Of a stretch of DNA of 56,157 nt, positions 55,508 through 56,157 are shown piece after piece. Position numbers and translations under genes: made by a program. The stretch spans positions 1 through 56,157 of the forward strand of contig WION01000339.1 in assembly GCA_015039365.1 (NCBI GenBank), written 5' to 3'. The notes beneath the pieces were generated by a model. That model was given only the letters and a program-made list of their open reading frames with translations, did not search any database and was not told where the DNA came from. The stretch is from Amanita rubescens. Taxonomy: Eukaryota > Basidiomycota > Agaricomycetes > Agaricales > Amanitaceae. Position 1 is the first letter of the stretch. The number at the start of each line of letters is the position of its first letter.

Positions 55508-56157
55508 CGAGATCTGCCACGGGACACGGACCCCCTCTCCTTCTGGGCACGTTTATATTCCAGGCTCCTCTGCAAAAAAAAGGGACCCGTACCAAGAGGC
55601 GGTGATCTCGAGTTTCCCCCGTCCAGTCCTTTGGCAGATCTGGACTAATGTTTTCCAAAGCCTTCTTTATTTTCCGCTCCTGGTCACCCAACGAGGGTGT
55701 ACGTACTGCAGAGTCGGACAGTGTTCTGCTCGCGCTCAACCTTGTAGTGTATGGGTTGACGACGAACGCAAACACCTTGGCGACAACTGGGCCCAAACGG
55801 CGATACGCAGGGAAGCCTTTTCAATGGTGCAAACGGCAATGCTTCTTCAGCGCATCGGTTGCAGCTACATGCCACTCGAATTCGGCTGCTATACGGAGAC
55901 TTCGATCTGGTGCGTAATCACCTTGTGTGCCCGGATTGCTACGAAACTACATCCAGCTTCTAAGTCGCAAGGAATCACCGATGGCTAATCATTGAACTTC
56001 ATTATCATTGCGGGACAAAACAGCCCACTGCATCGGGTTTCCACCTCCTGCGGTAACACGCGGTTTGCGCTGGATTAGGTTCTCACCAGTTTTTCAAAAC
56101 GTGAAGACGGCGGTCAATAACCCACTCCTTTGGATCTGTAGAGCGTGGGGTTTATCA
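55508..56157. other. Right-end stretch, unassigned
   Basis: Overlapping open frames on both strands (55494-55988 plus, 55449-55796 minus) have no motif I know. May contain exons of a gene continuing outside the window. Confidence 0.35.

Noticed and set aside
1..56157. Transposons, LTR elements or RIP-like mutation tracts
   Set aside because: No reverse transcriptase, transposase, integrase, terminal repeat pair or strongly TA-biased block is seen; two TGA changes alone do not show RIP.

Overview
The window is nuclear DNA of a filamentous basidiomycete, almost certainly a mushroom-forming Agaricomycete. Genes on both strands are split by many introns of about 45-60 nt with GTRNGT donors and CTAAY-like branch sites. 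Several lineage-typical families occur: intron-poor F-box/LRR proteins, a DUF6533 membrane protein, a CxCN-LWSAC single-pass membrane protein and an MCT-like MFS transporter. No transposon, CRISPR array or prokaryotic operon is recognised.

Layout. 1-9.5 kb: an F-box gene (-), the splicing factor SQS1 (+), a His-rich membrane protein (-) and an MCT-type transporter (+). All four are recognisable, but all carry single-base frame breaks. 10.5-16.9 kb: an intact F-box gene (+), an intronless FGAM synthase ADE6 (-) and a tRNA-Gly(GCC) with a short intron (+). 17.4-19.8 kb: a minisatellite upstream of a small multi-pass membrane protein (+), then an internally deleted phosphotransferase-like kinase relic (-). 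20-26 kb: a membrane-anchored GH17 beta-1,3-glucanase and a Putative-sensor-domain membrane protein (both -), then a class I aminotransferase (+).

26.4-34.7 kb: adenylate cyclase CYR1 and the ribosome-biogenesis GTPase NOG1, tandem on the minus strand. 34.7-37.5 kb has no recognisable gene. 37.5-49 kb: a DUF6533 protein with very small exons (+), a cytosolic Xaa-Pro aminopeptidase P with a long disordered N-terminus (-), a decayed sugar-transporter pseudogene (+) and the CxCN-LWSAC protein (+). 49.4-54.6 kb: two secreted berberine-bridge-type FAD oxidases in tandem (-). The right end is mostly unassigned.

The core genes (ADE6, SQS1, CYR1, NOG1, APP) are conserved housekeeping functions in purine synthesis, splicing, cAMP signalling, 60S assembly and peptide turnover. 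They are interspersed with fast-evolving accessory genes and pseudogenes. The most unusual observations are a kinase relic apparently made by an intron-to-intron deletion that left a normal-sized hybrid intron and an in-frame join; a run of 15-39 nt exons in the DUF6533 gene; and the clustering of frame breaks in the first 9 kb. All identifications come from reading the sequence and from memory of families; no search was run.
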